From NCBI GenBank assembly GCA_038380435.1, contig JAWZYU010000019.1, forward strand, positions 25,693,801 through 25,757,800: a stretch of DNA of 64,000 nt. The letters run 5' to 3'. The notes beneath the pieces were generated by a model. The model worked only from the letters and a program-made list of their open reading frames with translations, ran no database searches and was not told the origin of the DNA. This document shows positions 44,280 to 55,445 of this stretch, one piece after another; position 1 is the first letter of the stretch; each line of letters begins with the position of its first letter. Made by a program: the position numbers and the translations under genes. This stretch comes from Ryuthela nishihirai. Taxonomy: Eukaryota; Arthropoda; Arachnida; Araneae; Heptathelidae.

Positions 44280-46230
44280 AGGGAGTCAAAATTTGACATA
44301 GCAGATTTTGATGAGCAATTTTGAATAAAAGGACACTTTGTACGTCATTTACATATTGCTAAACATATATAAAGTAATAAGTATGCATATGCACTTTTGA
44401 TCAGACTAGCTACTCTCACATCTACAGAATCTTCCATCACAACCAAAGGTAACTCCTCGCATTCCTCCTAAAAAAGTGTAAAGTTATCTATTGTAAATAC
44501 ATACCAATGGCTGTGGCAGTTAACTGCATACTAGCGTTATCAGTCTAATTGGTATCACCTGATACAATTCCAAAAGTTGCATACTGTAGCCTTTATGAAG
44601 CTTGTTAGTCTAACTCCAAATCTACTTATCTTCTAAAAAAGCTAAAGAAAAAAAATAGATGAAATTCTGTTCTTTCACAGAATATAATTACAGATGCATC
44701 AAGCGAGGTACATAACTTCTGCTTATTTCCCTAAGAACAATCATACACCCAAAATTTAATCTTTCATGCCTGCCATACATAAAAAAAGGGTATTGTACTT
44801 TGTTAAATCTTTCCTAATTACTAGCAAATATGCGAAGCTAAGAAAAAAAAAAAAAGTGGGAGTGTAATCATCCGCTAAAACTTCACCTAAATGCAATAAA
44901 TTGGGAGCCAGAATAAAAATAGAATTAATTTTTATTTTCAGCTCTAATAAAAATAGCTGAAATAAAAATAGAATTAATTACCTCCCCTCATCGAGGCTCT
45001 ATGTCCCTCTCTCAAAGGAGTTTTGCTAGTGACCATCTCAGTCAAACTAGTTTTTATTGTTGGGGGCAGCTCTAAAAGGGTACAAAAACTTCAAGACATC
45101 ACGGTCAGCTCATATATATGCAAACAAATGCTGCCAATGCCATCCCGATAAATGCGCATCATTGACACATCAATATCACTGATGACACTGAACAGATTTA
45201 AACACACATACATCATATCTAAGAGTAACGAAAAGCAGTATGAATAATTAATCATATACGATGCTAACATTTCATCCAATACAATTCCATCTACTTTAAC
45301 ATAAAAAAATTTTACATTAAAAATTCACTTCAAAATACAATCACTGTATATTAAATTCTCTTTCATTCTTATCATTCACATCCATAAACATTTTTATAAT
45401 TCCTAAATTCCTAAACTTACAACTCTCAATTCAGCTTCCAGTCAGCAGAAAAGAAAAAATCTACAATATTTCATAAATACACTTGAAATCACGTTAATAC
45501 GATGTATAACTCTTTATGATTCAACTACAACTTCAGATGAACCAGAGTACAAAAAAAAATTCAATTTATTCACATTATATACTCAAACTATAAACTTTGA
45601 ATAATAAATTCACTTGAAAAAAAATATCCAAAACTCCAAAGTTTCAACTCTAAATTAAACATTTTAAAATCTTAAGTATAAACAACAATAAATAATCTTC
45701 AATCGTCTCTGTTCTTCATCTGTTCCAGAGAAAAGAAATAAAACAGCATAAATAATTAGTGTCACAGTGGAAGAATAATAATATACTTAAATTTTCATTG
45801 TTGGCACTCCATTGTGATAAGTCATCATTCAATCATTTCCTGGTGACTTCGCTCCCATATCAATTGATAAGCTAGGTGTAGGCGCTTCTGAAGATCTCAT
45901 TGGTGACGTCATCTATTCTATGTTGACTACTTCGTTGCCGGTTGTCACTCTGCAGGCTGTGGTAATCTCACTGACATTTCATCACTACTTGCTTGTCTTT
46001 GAAAAGCCTGGCTTTTTGCTTTCCAGGGTTATTGTTGCCTGCTTCTGAAGGCCTTCAATAGTTGAAAATTTCTTAACTGGTTAGATTCATCATGATTTTT
46101 TTCGCTCAAAACAATTTCTGGGATGCTTGGCTTATTTTCATCTAATAGTTCTTCATTAACATTATTTTTCTTTACAACCTCTAATTCAACCTATTTTTCT
46201 CATTAACAATTTCAGCACTATTTTTCTTTA
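44280..46230. other. Non-coding interior of the gag element
   Basis: Where pol would be expected there is AT-rich sequence without recognisable protease, reverse transcriptase, RNase H or integrase motifs in any frame I inspected. A short repeat (AAAAATAGAATTAATT, at about 44917 and 44965) occurs here. Confidence 0.45.
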
Positions 46231-46669
46231 AAAATTCTACTTCAAAACTTCTTTATCAACTAATTTTGTACTATTTTCCCTTAAAACTATTTCAACACAT
46301 TTCTCGTTATCAACTTGCTTCTTTAAATCTAAATTATTTAAAGTGATAGAAAAGTTTTCTGTTTCTTCCTGAACATTTTGCTTTGGACTGCAAGATAAAT
46401 TAGAAAGTCCACTGGACCGCGGCTGCAATTTCTTCAATTCATAATTGTCATTAATATCGTCGAAACTTGCTCACTTGGACATGAAAAATTGGCTTCTGTG
46501 TTATTGTTTTTGAAAATTCAGCTTTTTCATGACAAGGTTTAACAAAAGGTAAATTTATAACATTTATGTGTACCCACAAGTGGCAAGACATAACTCATGA
46601 GAGGGCTTTACTTGAGGAATTTTGGCCTCTCGCTTCAAAGATCCTGATTTAAGTTTTCCGAATTGCCGT

Positions 46670-47786
46670 TTTTTCTATAGCAATATTGCTCCATGTGCCC
46701 TAGTTGGCCACAAAAATTACATCTGAAAGTTTCTCTATTATTGGTAGCAAAAGTTTTGGTTTAATTTCATCATTCGAAGTTTGACATGAAACAGAGCAGT
46801 TCCATGTCAAGCTTCGAACATTCCATGTCTTGCTTCATTCATTCTGCGTCGTTGTAGTCACATTCGGCACAAATTGTTGGAACTGTGTATAACTTCCTAT
46901 CACGTGGAAGTCATTTTGCAAGACTCAACCTGATTGCTTTGGCAAGGATTGTATCCATTGTTGATTTAATGCAGTTTTTGCAGATTCTCTTCTTGTGGTG
47001 TTTTGCTGAGCCAATTTGACTAAAGCTGAAATTGAATTTACACTTTGTACTTCTAAAGTTTGTCTTATGGGCAAAAGTAAATTAGACATAATGCAGTTTG
47101 TTATTTCAATTTCGGCAACATCAGCATTGTACAGCTGGTATAACTTTACTGTACCCCAGATGGATTTTTTCGATGTCATCTCCTTCCCTTTGTCTTCATG
47201 AAAAAAGTTCTGTAGATATGTAAACTTGTCATAAGATGGGTAGATTTCCAAAAGTTCGTTTTTAAAGTCTTCCCAAAATTTTATTTCATGACGACATCCT
47301 ATGTTATTCCACCATTGCTTAGCACATCCAGTTAAACAAGATACTGCAAAAACCATCTTTTTGTTGCTGGCCACTTCATGTAAATGGAAATGTTCTTCCA
47401 TGGACTTGACAAATGTCCATGATGATGGATGTTTTGAACTGTCAAACCTTATCTCAAATAAAGTCCAATTAACATAGGGACTGTAGTTATTAAATAGATT
47501 GATAACTCATTTTTGAAGTGGTTGATAATATTCTGTTTTATCACTTACTTCTGACGGGACAAAAATTGGAATTTTTATGTTCAAAGTTTATATGTTCGTG
47601 AACTGGCATAGCATTGTCAGCAAATTTAGCGATTGTTGTCATTCCACTTTTCTCCCAAGGATCTTCAAGCAGATTCGTTAACATTTCTGCTTCTTTCATC
47701 ACATCCTGCAACCTATCCTTTACTTTTACTACGTTGGGAGTCATTATGGCGGAATCTGCCATATTACTAGCAGACATATTTAGCAA
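46670..47786 (-). pseudogene. Retrotransposon gag-like protein, interrupted
   Basis: The N-terminal part (47786-47541) starts MLNMSASNMADSAIMTPNVV. After a frameshift the capsid-like domain (47401-46925) has VSCLTGCAKQWWNNIGCRHE and FWEDFKNELLEIYPSYDKFT, typical of retrotransposon gag capsids. Near 46725-46670 a CCHC zinc knuckle is readable (C-N-F-C-G-Q-L-G-H-M-E-Q-Y-C). Gag proteins assemble the particle that packages element RNA. At least two frame breaks are present. A polar stretch (46437-46237) may be the gag C-terminus. No pol follows. Confidence 0.78.
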
Positions 47787-48897
47787 TCTGCCAAAATTTT
47801 GAATTTAAATGAAATTTTGAAACTTTTTTTATCTTGAGCAGTGCTCAAAGGTACTGCTATACAATGATATAATACTAAAGCCACACTAAGCTTGTAATAA
47901 ATTTGTTTATCGAAAGGTTTATCTCTCACGTGTGTGTCCGGACACTTCTAACTTCTAAGTAAAATGAATAAGGAAAAGTAAAAGTGAATGGGTGGACCAT
48001 CACAACAGTGACACTCATAAAAGTCAAATTATGTAGATTCAATATGATGCTTTTCACATAGAGAGACACTCATTAAATATAGATTACTGCAGATGTGAGA
48101 TGATGCTTACACACAAAAAGAATAAAGATGCTGCACTCTGATGTTACATAGTGTGAATAACTGACATGGAAGTAGCGAATATTGTCCGGACTTATTCACA
48201 AATAATGGACATCATCCATTGTGTCAGCAGAAGTCTGCTATTAGCTGAAATGTTTTTGTTTGCTAAATACAAAGTTTGCTAAATTGATTTCTGTTAAATT
48301 GAGGATTCACTGTATTGACAAAGTCACATAACTAGTTTTTCAATACTGCAATATAGACATCTTTTTATGAGACAACTTGAAAGAAAAATAGTTTAGCAGT
48401 TCATTGTTGTGGGGAATTCTGTAATAAGGTAACCAAAGAAGTAAATATAGTTCTATTTTGGATAAAAATTGTAGAACAGTTATAATAAAATATAATTTGT
48501 AATAATTTTGGAATAAATTTGCAATCTAATGTTACAAGTTTAATCATTTGTTGCAGTTCCCTGTATTTTTCACTTTATTCTTGTCACAGTGGAATTTCAA
48601 AGCAGAATATTCATCTAAATTAACTCAGTAACATCCATAGCAGCAAATGTTTGAAATGAACTTATCTATATAATGCTATTCCTTTGTCTTTACTATCACT
48701 ACTGGCTGTTTGGACCAACAAATTATAATACATTTTCCTGTAATGTTAAATCATCTGGCATATAGTATATTCAGTATGTGCTTTAGTAATAATTTTTGAA
48801 ATAAGGACTTATATATTTGAGTAATTTCTTGGTTAAAGGCACTCTATACATTTATAGCAAATGGACGATTTTCTTCTCTCCAGGGATAGTATTTTAA

Positions 48898-49942
48898 CCC
48901 TCCCAGTGTCCAGCCTGAAAAACTTGTTTCCATTCAGGGGCCAAGCTATTTTCTCCTTATGCTCAGCCAAAAAAAATTTTCAATTCAGAACTTTTTTTGC
49001 CAAATAACTAATGAAAGGAATTATGACATGTTATATGCCAAATTAATCAGCATTTAATTCTTGATTTTCGGAAAATAAAATATTTACCAAAAAATGATGA
49101 CAAGCTTTAATAGGACTTTTTTAGAGTCATGTAGTAAAAAAAATGCATCTGGCAGCACAAAAATTTATTTTAAAAACACTAATGGAAATGATTATAATGC
49201 ACATGAATAGAAGGGCTATTTATTTCTTAATAACAAAAAAATAATAATTTTCATGTTTAAAGTAAACATTTCTTTCGTTTTGTAAAATTTTTCTCCATTC
49301 CATACTGTTGCAGAGTCCAATAAACAAGTCAGCTTTAAAATATTTTTAATAAATAACTAATCAACAGAAATAAGTCATGTTTATACCAAATTAAAGAGAA
49401 TTTAATTCTGAATTTTATTTAAGTAAAAAAAAACTGAACATTGTAGAAATAGGTTAATTTTAATAACACCTTTTACAGTGGTGTACTGAAAAAATTGGTA
49501 CATATTTCATAATTGCTTCCAAAATCTTCCATTTTTAAAAATAACAAAAATTATTTTGTTATCAGGAGATTTTTAGAAACTTTAAAATTTCTTGGTGATA
49601 GTTTAAAATAAACTTCTGAGTTTAAATTAGGGGATTGCTTTAGCAGGTTAACAAACAAATCAGCAATACCTTATATTGCTTCCAAGAAATGGCAATCAGA
49701 TGGTTTTAACAAATTATTTACGTCACAGTTTAATAAAATATGCATCAAATGAAAAAGGAAAATATTTTTTATCAAGTTTGAATTATATATTTTTATAAGA
49801 TAGATGTAAAAAAATTTTAAAACATAATTTTTATTTTTAAAAAATCGATTTTTTTTTGTTGTACTAAAAGTTGATATATACGTCCTTGGTCTCTCATTTT
49901 GAATTCTTCAAACATATACAGACGTCCTGGACACTGAAAGGG
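48898..49942. mobile_element. piggyBac-type MITE, 1045 bp, TTAA duplication
   Basis: TTAA (48894-48897) precedes CCCTCCCAGTGTCCAG. The right end CTGGACACTGAAAGGG at 49927-49942 is its inverse with two changes and is followed by TTAA (49943-49946). The interior is AT-rich and non-coding and contains two related halves (GAAAGGAATTATGACATGTT near 49014; CAGAAATAAGTCATGTTTAT near 49366). A partial inverted copy occurs at 55740-56287. Confidence 0.85.
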
Positions 49943-50342
49943 TTAAAGAGTATTATGAAATTAAAAACCCTAGTTGCAAAAGTATGTTGACTCAGCATGT
50001 TTTACATGCCAAAAAATATCTCGGGAATGGATATAATTATAATAGGATTTTTATAATTGAAGCTAATATAGCAAACTTATAGTGGTTAATTTGAGTAATT
50101 AATTACTTTTGATATTAGTTCCTGGGAAGGCTTTGGAACCAGGGTCTTGGAGCTTGGCCCAGCTCAAGCCAAATTATGAATTTCAATCATTTTTAATCAT
50201 TTTTAATTTTAATACATCTTCATATTTTGTGAGAGTTTTTCAGTTTTATTCATAATAAGATCTAAATGTAGTCAAAATTTTTAAATTAAAGCTCAGTTTT
50301 ATTGATTCATTTCCTTTTTGCTTATTAGTTACAATATAAAAA

Positions 50343-50548
50343 AAAAATAAATACCCCCTCAAGCAGCTGCTTGCCACAGAGGTCTGACAGGAGCCTGTCA
50401 GTTTATATGCCACAGTAGGAGATCTGAGAGGATGGCAGAACCTTAGCAGAAAAACGACACACACACATCCATGCCTAATCTGGGGCTCGAACCCAGGTCT
50501 CTTAGATCAGTAGCCAAGCGTGATAACCACTCGGCCACAGGACGGTTA
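50343..50548 (-). repeat. SINE-1, full length
   Basis: The minus strand has the head with box A GTGGCCGAGTGGTTATCACG and box B GGTTCGAGCCCC, and the body CTGCTAAGGTTCTGCCATCC, TATAAACTGACAGGCTCCTG and GGCAAGCAGCTGCTTGAGGG. It ends with an ATTTATTTTTTT tail at the left. Confidence 0.93.
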
Positions 50549-50929
50549 CAACAAAGTGGAAATTTCAAATCAGATCAAGGGTTATTAGACACAGACAAAA
50601 ATTATTAAAATATAAGTTTTAATTTTATTTTAATAAATAATAATTTTATTATAATTCGGCAAGGATTTTTACGCTTGCTGAATTAAACCCAGAGGGAGGC
50701 CACAAAATTGCCCTCCTTCTCTTTTCAAAGTTTCTAGTGTCCCCCATCCTGGTTGAAAATTCTTTTAATTATAAAAGTTTTTTTAAGTTTATATTCAGGA
50801 GTTTTGAAAGATTTACCTCCCCCCCTGCTATTCTTAATATGTTGGCTTTGTCTCTCTGACAATATAGATGTTTGTTTTTTACCCTTGATGCACAAACCTT
50901 TCTGCACTCAGCCAAAATTTTGTTGACAT

Positions 50930-51060
50930 TACAGGACTTCAACTGGTTCAAGTCCCGTATTTTTTTTATAAAATATTTATTGATTTATAGACGTTAAAAA
51001 GTCGAAACAGGTAACGCTGTGACTGTCATTGATGTTTAAATCATTAATAACGCTAAATAG
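50930..51060 (+). repeat. SINE-3 fragment
   Basis: A box B remnant (GGTTCAAGTCCCGTAT) is followed by the SINE-3 tail ATTTATTGATTTATAGACGT, TAAAAAGTCGAAACAGGTAA and CGCTGTGACTGTCATTGATG, matching 52740-52830. Confidence 0.7.
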
Positions 51061-51214
51061 CGTGAAGTGACTTCATTTTTTATTTCCATCTTTCTCAGCG
51101 CAATATAAAAGAAGTAATTGCTACCCGAGATCATAGATGGCACCAAACGTAGATGCCAAAATCTCAGTTTTTTTTCTAATTTATATATTTTTTCTACTAT
51201 GTATGACTTTAAAC

Positions 51215-51570
51215 TCTTCCTATCTTCATATAGAGCCCTAAAAAGAAAAAAAATATAAACCTAAAGCATGTCAATGATGCAATCAGTCACTGAATTCATA
51301 TTTATTTCAAAGGAAGGCAGTGGCAATTTGTCATGTAGGTAAATCTGCACCCTATCTTCCTTTGAAGCGAATATGAACTCTGACTGATTGCACCATTGAC
51401 ATACTTTAGGCTTATTTTCTACTTTTTAGGTCCTATAGGAAGATAAGTATTTTTTAAAATTTTAATTTATATTCTTTTTGTTGTCACTAAAAGCACCTAC
51501 TTTCAAAAACTTTGATATACGACTCATAAACATTGAGCACATTTACCCCTCTCTTGGAGTCATGTTTGAG
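51215..51570. repeat. Fold-back (palindromic) repeat, copy B
   Basis: Same palindrome as 36500-36860: GAGCCCTAAAAAG … AACCTAAAGCATGTCAATGA pairs with CATTGACATACTTTAGGCTT … TTTTTAGGTCCTATAGG. The right extension CACCTACTTTCAAAAACTTT is also shared. A SINE-2 follows within 20 bp. Confidence 0.8.
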
Positions 51571-51589
51571 GTAGCCCATAACATTGGGG

Positions 51590-51972
51590 AGGGGGTGGCT
51601 CAGTCGGTAGCGTGCTAGGCTCATGATCTGTAGATCCCAGGTTTGAGTTTCAACTGGGTCAGCGTTGAGACTTATCTCTGCAAAACTCCCCGACCTGCCC
51701 ACAGTCAGTAGGGGACACTGATGGGCTTGGAAAGGCCGCCATCCGTCGGATGGGACGTTAAGATGTGGCCCCGTTTGTGGGAGAGCCATACCCTGTGCAC
51801 GTTATAGAACACACTAGATGGCCTTGATGGGAGGCTACCATCTATCTCCCAACAGCTATTCCAGTGGGTCCCTTCCCCCAACCTTCTCTGAGCCCTCAGG
51901 GTGCTTTTGACCTGGCCATTTAGCCCATGGTGTGCAAAAAAGTGCTGCTCAGAGGTAAAACAACCCAACCCA
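51590..51972 (+). repeat. SINE-2 reference copy, full length
   Basis: The tRNA-like head (box A TGGCTCAGTCGGTAGCG, box B-like GGTTTGAGTTTC) is followed by the core: GTCAGTAGGGGACACTGATG, CCGTCGGATGGGACGTTAAG, GAGAGCCATACCCTGTGCAC and GATGGCCTTGATGGGAGGCT. The 3' part is CATTTAGCCCATGGTGTGCA then AAAGTGCTGCTCAGAGG. It ends in AACAACCCAACCC. Confidence 0.93.
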
Positions 51973-52029
51973 CAACATTGGAGATGTTACAAACTTTAAT
52001 TTGAAATATGACTTGTTATAGTCGAACCC

Positions 52030-52640
52030 CGACAAAAATCTGCCCCCCATTTTAACAGGGGAATAGTGGGAGACAAATTCGAAACATTTACAAGCTTTCA
52101 TTTGACACCTAACTCATAACTGTAGGCCCTCATGTTTGTAAGATATAGTAGAATGACTTTCACATTTTCCATTTTTTAGGGGAGAAGAAAGCATGGTGAT
52201 CAATTTTTTATAATCTATGACACACCCCACATCACGAGACTTCATTTGGCACAGAGCTCATTACTTTCTGCACTTGTGTTCTGGAGATATAAGGGAACAA
52301 TCATTTTCATTTCTCCCCCATTTTTTAGAGTGGAAGAAAGCAAGAGGGGTCAATGTTTCATAGCCTACAACATTCCCTGAGTCAGAAGCATTCATTTGAC
52401 ATATTGCTTGTTACTTTCAACCTTCACATTCTGGAGATACAGCTTAAGAAAAGTTTTCACATTTCCCTTTTTTTTAGGGAGAAAAAAGCACAGGGGGAGG
52501 GGGGTTCGTTATTTAATAGCCTATGACATTTGCCGTGTCACAAGCCTTCATTTGGCACATAAATCATTAAGTTTCTCTGTCACATTCGGAAGATATGGTG
52601 GAACAACATTTTGTCAAAACCACAAACCGACCAACTGACA
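52030..52640. repeat. Divergent ~150-bp tandem repeat, four units
   Basis: TTCATTTG(A/G)CA recurs at 52097, 52241, 52391 and 52547 (steps of 144, 150 and 156). Each is followed by a CTCAT/TTACT block, an AGATAT-like block (GTAAGATATAG, GGAGATATAAG, GGAGATACAGC, GAAGATATGGT), a CATTTTTTAG-type block and a GAAGAAAGC block. Units are about 60-70 percent similar by eye, so the array is old. Function unknown. Confidence 0.8.
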
Positions 52641-52676
52641 AATGTCAAAGGCAATAGGAAGAGGTAAAAAACACAG

Positions 52677-52830
52677 CTGGCCTTAGTTCAATAGTAGAAT
52701 ACTCTGGCATGTTTTTGGAGAGATGCAGGTTCGAGTCCCATATGTCAGTGAAATTTTTTCCACAAAACATTTATTGATTTCTAGACATTAAAAAATCAAA
52801 CAGGTAATGCTGTGATTGTCATTTATGTTT
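52677..52830 (+). repeat. SINE-3 copy
   Basis: The tRNA-like head (TTAGTTCAATAGTAGAATAC, GGCATGTTTTTGGAGAGATG, box B GGTTCGAGTCCC) is followed by ATTTTTTCCACAAAACATTT and ATTGATTTCTAGACATTAAA. Matches 21137 in the head and 50940 in the tail. Confidence 0.85.
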
Positions 52831-52884
52831 ACTTGGGAAGAAATTTACTTTCGATCAATATATAATTTAACTTTTTATTTCCCA

Positions 52885-53194
52885 GGTTTGAGTCCCAGCT
52901 GGGTCAGCATTGAGATTTATCTTCACAAAACTCCCTACCCTGCCCATGGTCAGCAGGGGACTTAGAAAGGCTTGTTGAGCTTAGAAAGGTTGCACTTTTG
53001 GGATGAATGGGACCTTAAACCATGGCCCCATGTGCAAGAGAGCCATACCCTGTGCACTTTAAAGAACACACTGGATGGCTTTGACAGGAGGTTTCCATCT
53101 GTCCCCCAACCTCTGAGCCTTTGGGTCCATGTGACCTGGCCGTTTAGCCCATTGTGTGCTAAAAGGTGCTTCTCAGAGATAAAACAACCCAACT
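52885..53194 (+). repeat. SINE-2 copy with partial head
   Basis: Starts at box B (CCAGGTTTGAGTCCCAGC) and keeps the core (GAGAGCCATACCCTGTGCAC, CTGGATGGCTTTGACAGGAG) and the 3' end (CCATTGTGTGCTAAAAGGTG). Internal deletions have shortened it. Confidence 0.88.
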
Positions 53195-53984
53195 GTTTTT
53201 TTCATTGGCTTTTCCAATGTTAAGTCTTAATTGCATTGTCCGATCTATTTTTCCAAACATATCAATGTGAAAAAGTCTTATTAAAATTAATAAAATTATA
53301 AAAAAAATTAATTATAAGTTCACAGCAATATAGTTAAAACAATATTTAATACACGATTTATGCTGTTTAAAGGGATTGAGCCAAGGAGCAATCACATTTA
53401 CACATTGACTATGTCATTAATAGTCATGGTAAGAGTTGTTACAATTGTATGACAGAACTTAATGCAATCTTTAAAATGATAAAGGTTCAAAGTAATGTCA
53501 TAACATTACCATTTTTCACGGAAAGTCCTGCTGGCTACAGCTGGTTAAGTGACATGATATGATCCCTTTTGGTGCAGTCTTCGTTATAGATGTAAGCACA
53601 CATAGATGTAATCATAGAAGTGATCATAAAAGGTAGCACATATGCTGTCAGTTCACAAGTATTAACTGTCGATGTATACATATAATACTCCAGATACCAG
53701 TACAGAACTATGTTGATCTCAGAGATGACATACTTCAATGGTATTGATGCTTGAAATTTTCAACATACTTGTTGATGTGATATACTTAAGCTCAGGAAGC
53801 AGCTCCATTTGTCAACGTCCAGTATAATCGGGCTTCAAATTTATTTCCAAGTTTGCATCCCACAAACTCCATGAACAAGCATAAATCAGTGCAAGTTGAA
53901 AACAAAGTTAAAGCATTAGATTAAAAATGTTAAAAACTTACAGCGCACCCTTCCCGTATACCGACAAATATATGACATGTTTCA

Positions 53985-54025
53985 TACTCGGACGTGTGTG
54001 GGGACTTCATCAGGCAAAGTAGTTA
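53985..54025 (-). ncRNA. Hammerhead-like core of Penelope element B
   Basis: The minus strand reads CCTGATGAAGTCCCCACACA then CGTCCGAGTATGAAACATG. The CTGATGA and GAAAC core boxes and a possible short stem III (ACA with TGT before a C, giving a GTC triplet) are present. The expected stem II partner of GTCC (GGAC before GAAA) is not there; the sequence reads GTCCGAGTAT instead. So this may be a degenerate or variant ribozyme. Confidence 0.4.
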
Positions 54026-54257
54026 GTAAGGTAGTGGGTATTTATGAGAGCATCCCCCTATTGGTGAGTTATCTGATTTGTTTGATGCTCATGCAACAGG
54101 AGATTCCAAGCCACCGGTAGGGGTGGAATGTCCGTGTTGCGCAAGCGATCCTTATTTAAATTAATGTAAATTTTTTCAGTGTAATGTAATTGATATTTAT
54201 TTTCCGGTGCTGTTAATGGTATAAAATTTAAGTTACTAATCTGTAATTGATTTTGTT

Positions 54258-55445
54258 TTACACTCTGTGCCAGAGCTGTATTATCATTTCCTTTTTTTTA
54301 ATGTCAGATTGATGTTCCGACATACGTTGTTCATATGACCGGAAAGTTTTACCAATATAGAAAATTCCCCCCCCCCCCCCCCCCAATATTTTATTCTCAT
54401 CAGGTGTTTCAATTTCATATACTCCTCCCATTGGTTTCTGTTTGTCTCTGTCATTTACAATTAAACTCTTAATAGTATTATTGATCTTGTGTGGCATTTT
54501 TAAGTCATATTTAGCTACTACGTTTTTGATAGTCTTAGATATTCCGGGTATAAAAGGGAAACTATGAGTATATCTTATTTTTGCAATTTGAGCGGGGTCT
54601 GGTTGTGAGGTTTTCCTCATACTATACTTCACTTTTTTTTGTATTTTATTGATACATTTTTCGGGGTATCCTGCTATCTTTGCAATATTGTATATAATAG
54701 TTAATTCATTATTTAGTATAATTTTACAAGAAGAGTACCGATATGCTCGTATAAAATATGTTTTGATGGCAGATTTCTTATATTCCCATGGGTGCACTGA
54801 ATCATATGGGATAAGGTTTGGTATAAAAGTTGGTTTTCTATAAACGGCAGTACTACATTTTAATTGTTCACGTTTAATCAAAATGTCCAGATACGGTAAT
54901 TCACCATTCTGTCGTTTCTAACAATTTTTCAAATTCTATTACCGGATGTTGCCAAAAAATTAAGGTGTCGTCAATATAATGAAGATATACTAATGGTTTT
55001 AATTGCAGTTTTTTAAGGGCCGTTTCTTCGACGTGTCTCATCACGACGTCAGCCATGAGTCCAGAGGGGATCCCATTGGGATGCTCTCGGTCTGAACCCA
55101 TGCCCGCCCTCCTACAACAAACCAATTAGAGGAGGTAGCCAGGTCCAGGGCCTCATACACACTAAAGTACTGTTAGGCCATGGGCCTGCCGACCTCCAAC
55201 CACTTGGCTTTCAGCCGCATCGCTGCATCCAGCACTGGTGTGTGTGGATACAGCGATACGACATCTAGCGAGTGGATGATTGTTGTGTCGGTGATGGGAG
55301 CATTCCAGATATAATCAATAGCATCATGACATGAGGTTAATATGTGCTCAGTTGGTGGGAAAAATGTACTGAAAAAGTCAAATAATGCACATTCCAGCAT
55401 ATATGTTGGAGACTTGCATTTATTAACCAAACCATGACTATTCAT
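54258..55445 (-). pseudogene. Penelope-like RT and GIY-YIG protein, frameshifted
   Basis: Three minus-strand blocks follow each other. The first (55445-55173) has HSLDVVSLYPHTPVLDAAMR, the RT motif with the first catalytic Asp. The second (55125-54901) has GIPSGLMADVVMRHVEETAL and YIDD (residues 50-53), the catalytic pair. The third (54881-54258, 207 codons) has the thumb start KCSTAVYRKPTFIPN, the linker PFIPGISKTIKNVVAKYDLK, and the GIY-YIG nuclease GGVYEIETP … IFYIGKTFRSYEQRMSEHQS. Six glycines (residues 167-172), encoded by a C18 tract on the plus strand (54367-54384), are inserted between the two GIY-YIG half-motifs, where related proteins have a short loop. Frameshifts between blocks disable it. 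Confidence 0.9.

Larger units (their letters stand above)
43835..48005 (-). mobile_element. LTR-type retroelement with gag only, nested in the pogo element
   Basis: Both sides end with the same sequence, AATGGGTGGACCATCACA (44254-44271 and 47988-48005), preceded by AAGGAAAAG. Read on the minus strand this is an LTR start (TGTGATGGTCCACCC). On that strand the left copy is immediately preceded by a purine run (TTGAGAGGGGTAG), a good polypurine tract. The left repeat seems to be about 430 bp; the right one is much shorter or diverged, and only about 50 bp align clearly. Internal coding is limited to gag. No protease, reverse transcriptase or integrase was seen, so the copy depended on other elements. 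Confidence 0.6.
43072..48314 (-). mobile_element. pogo-type transposon remnant with a nested LTR element
   Basis: The left end AGTAAACCCTCAATTTAAGA and the inverse of the right end (ACAGTGAATCCTCAATTTAACA) form an inverted repeat of the pogo/Tigger type; both ends are preceded by TA or TAT-like sequence. Inside at the left, a minus-strand transposase N-terminus remains (43400-43583). The rest of the transposase is missing, and a gag-bearing LTR-like element occupies about 43835-48005. The true end coordinates are accurate to a few bases. Confidence 0.72.

Noticed and set aside
53535..53738. 67-codon minus-strand frame with hydrophobic stretch
   Set aside because: AT-rich sequence, no family resemblance, and no neighbouring evidence for a gene.
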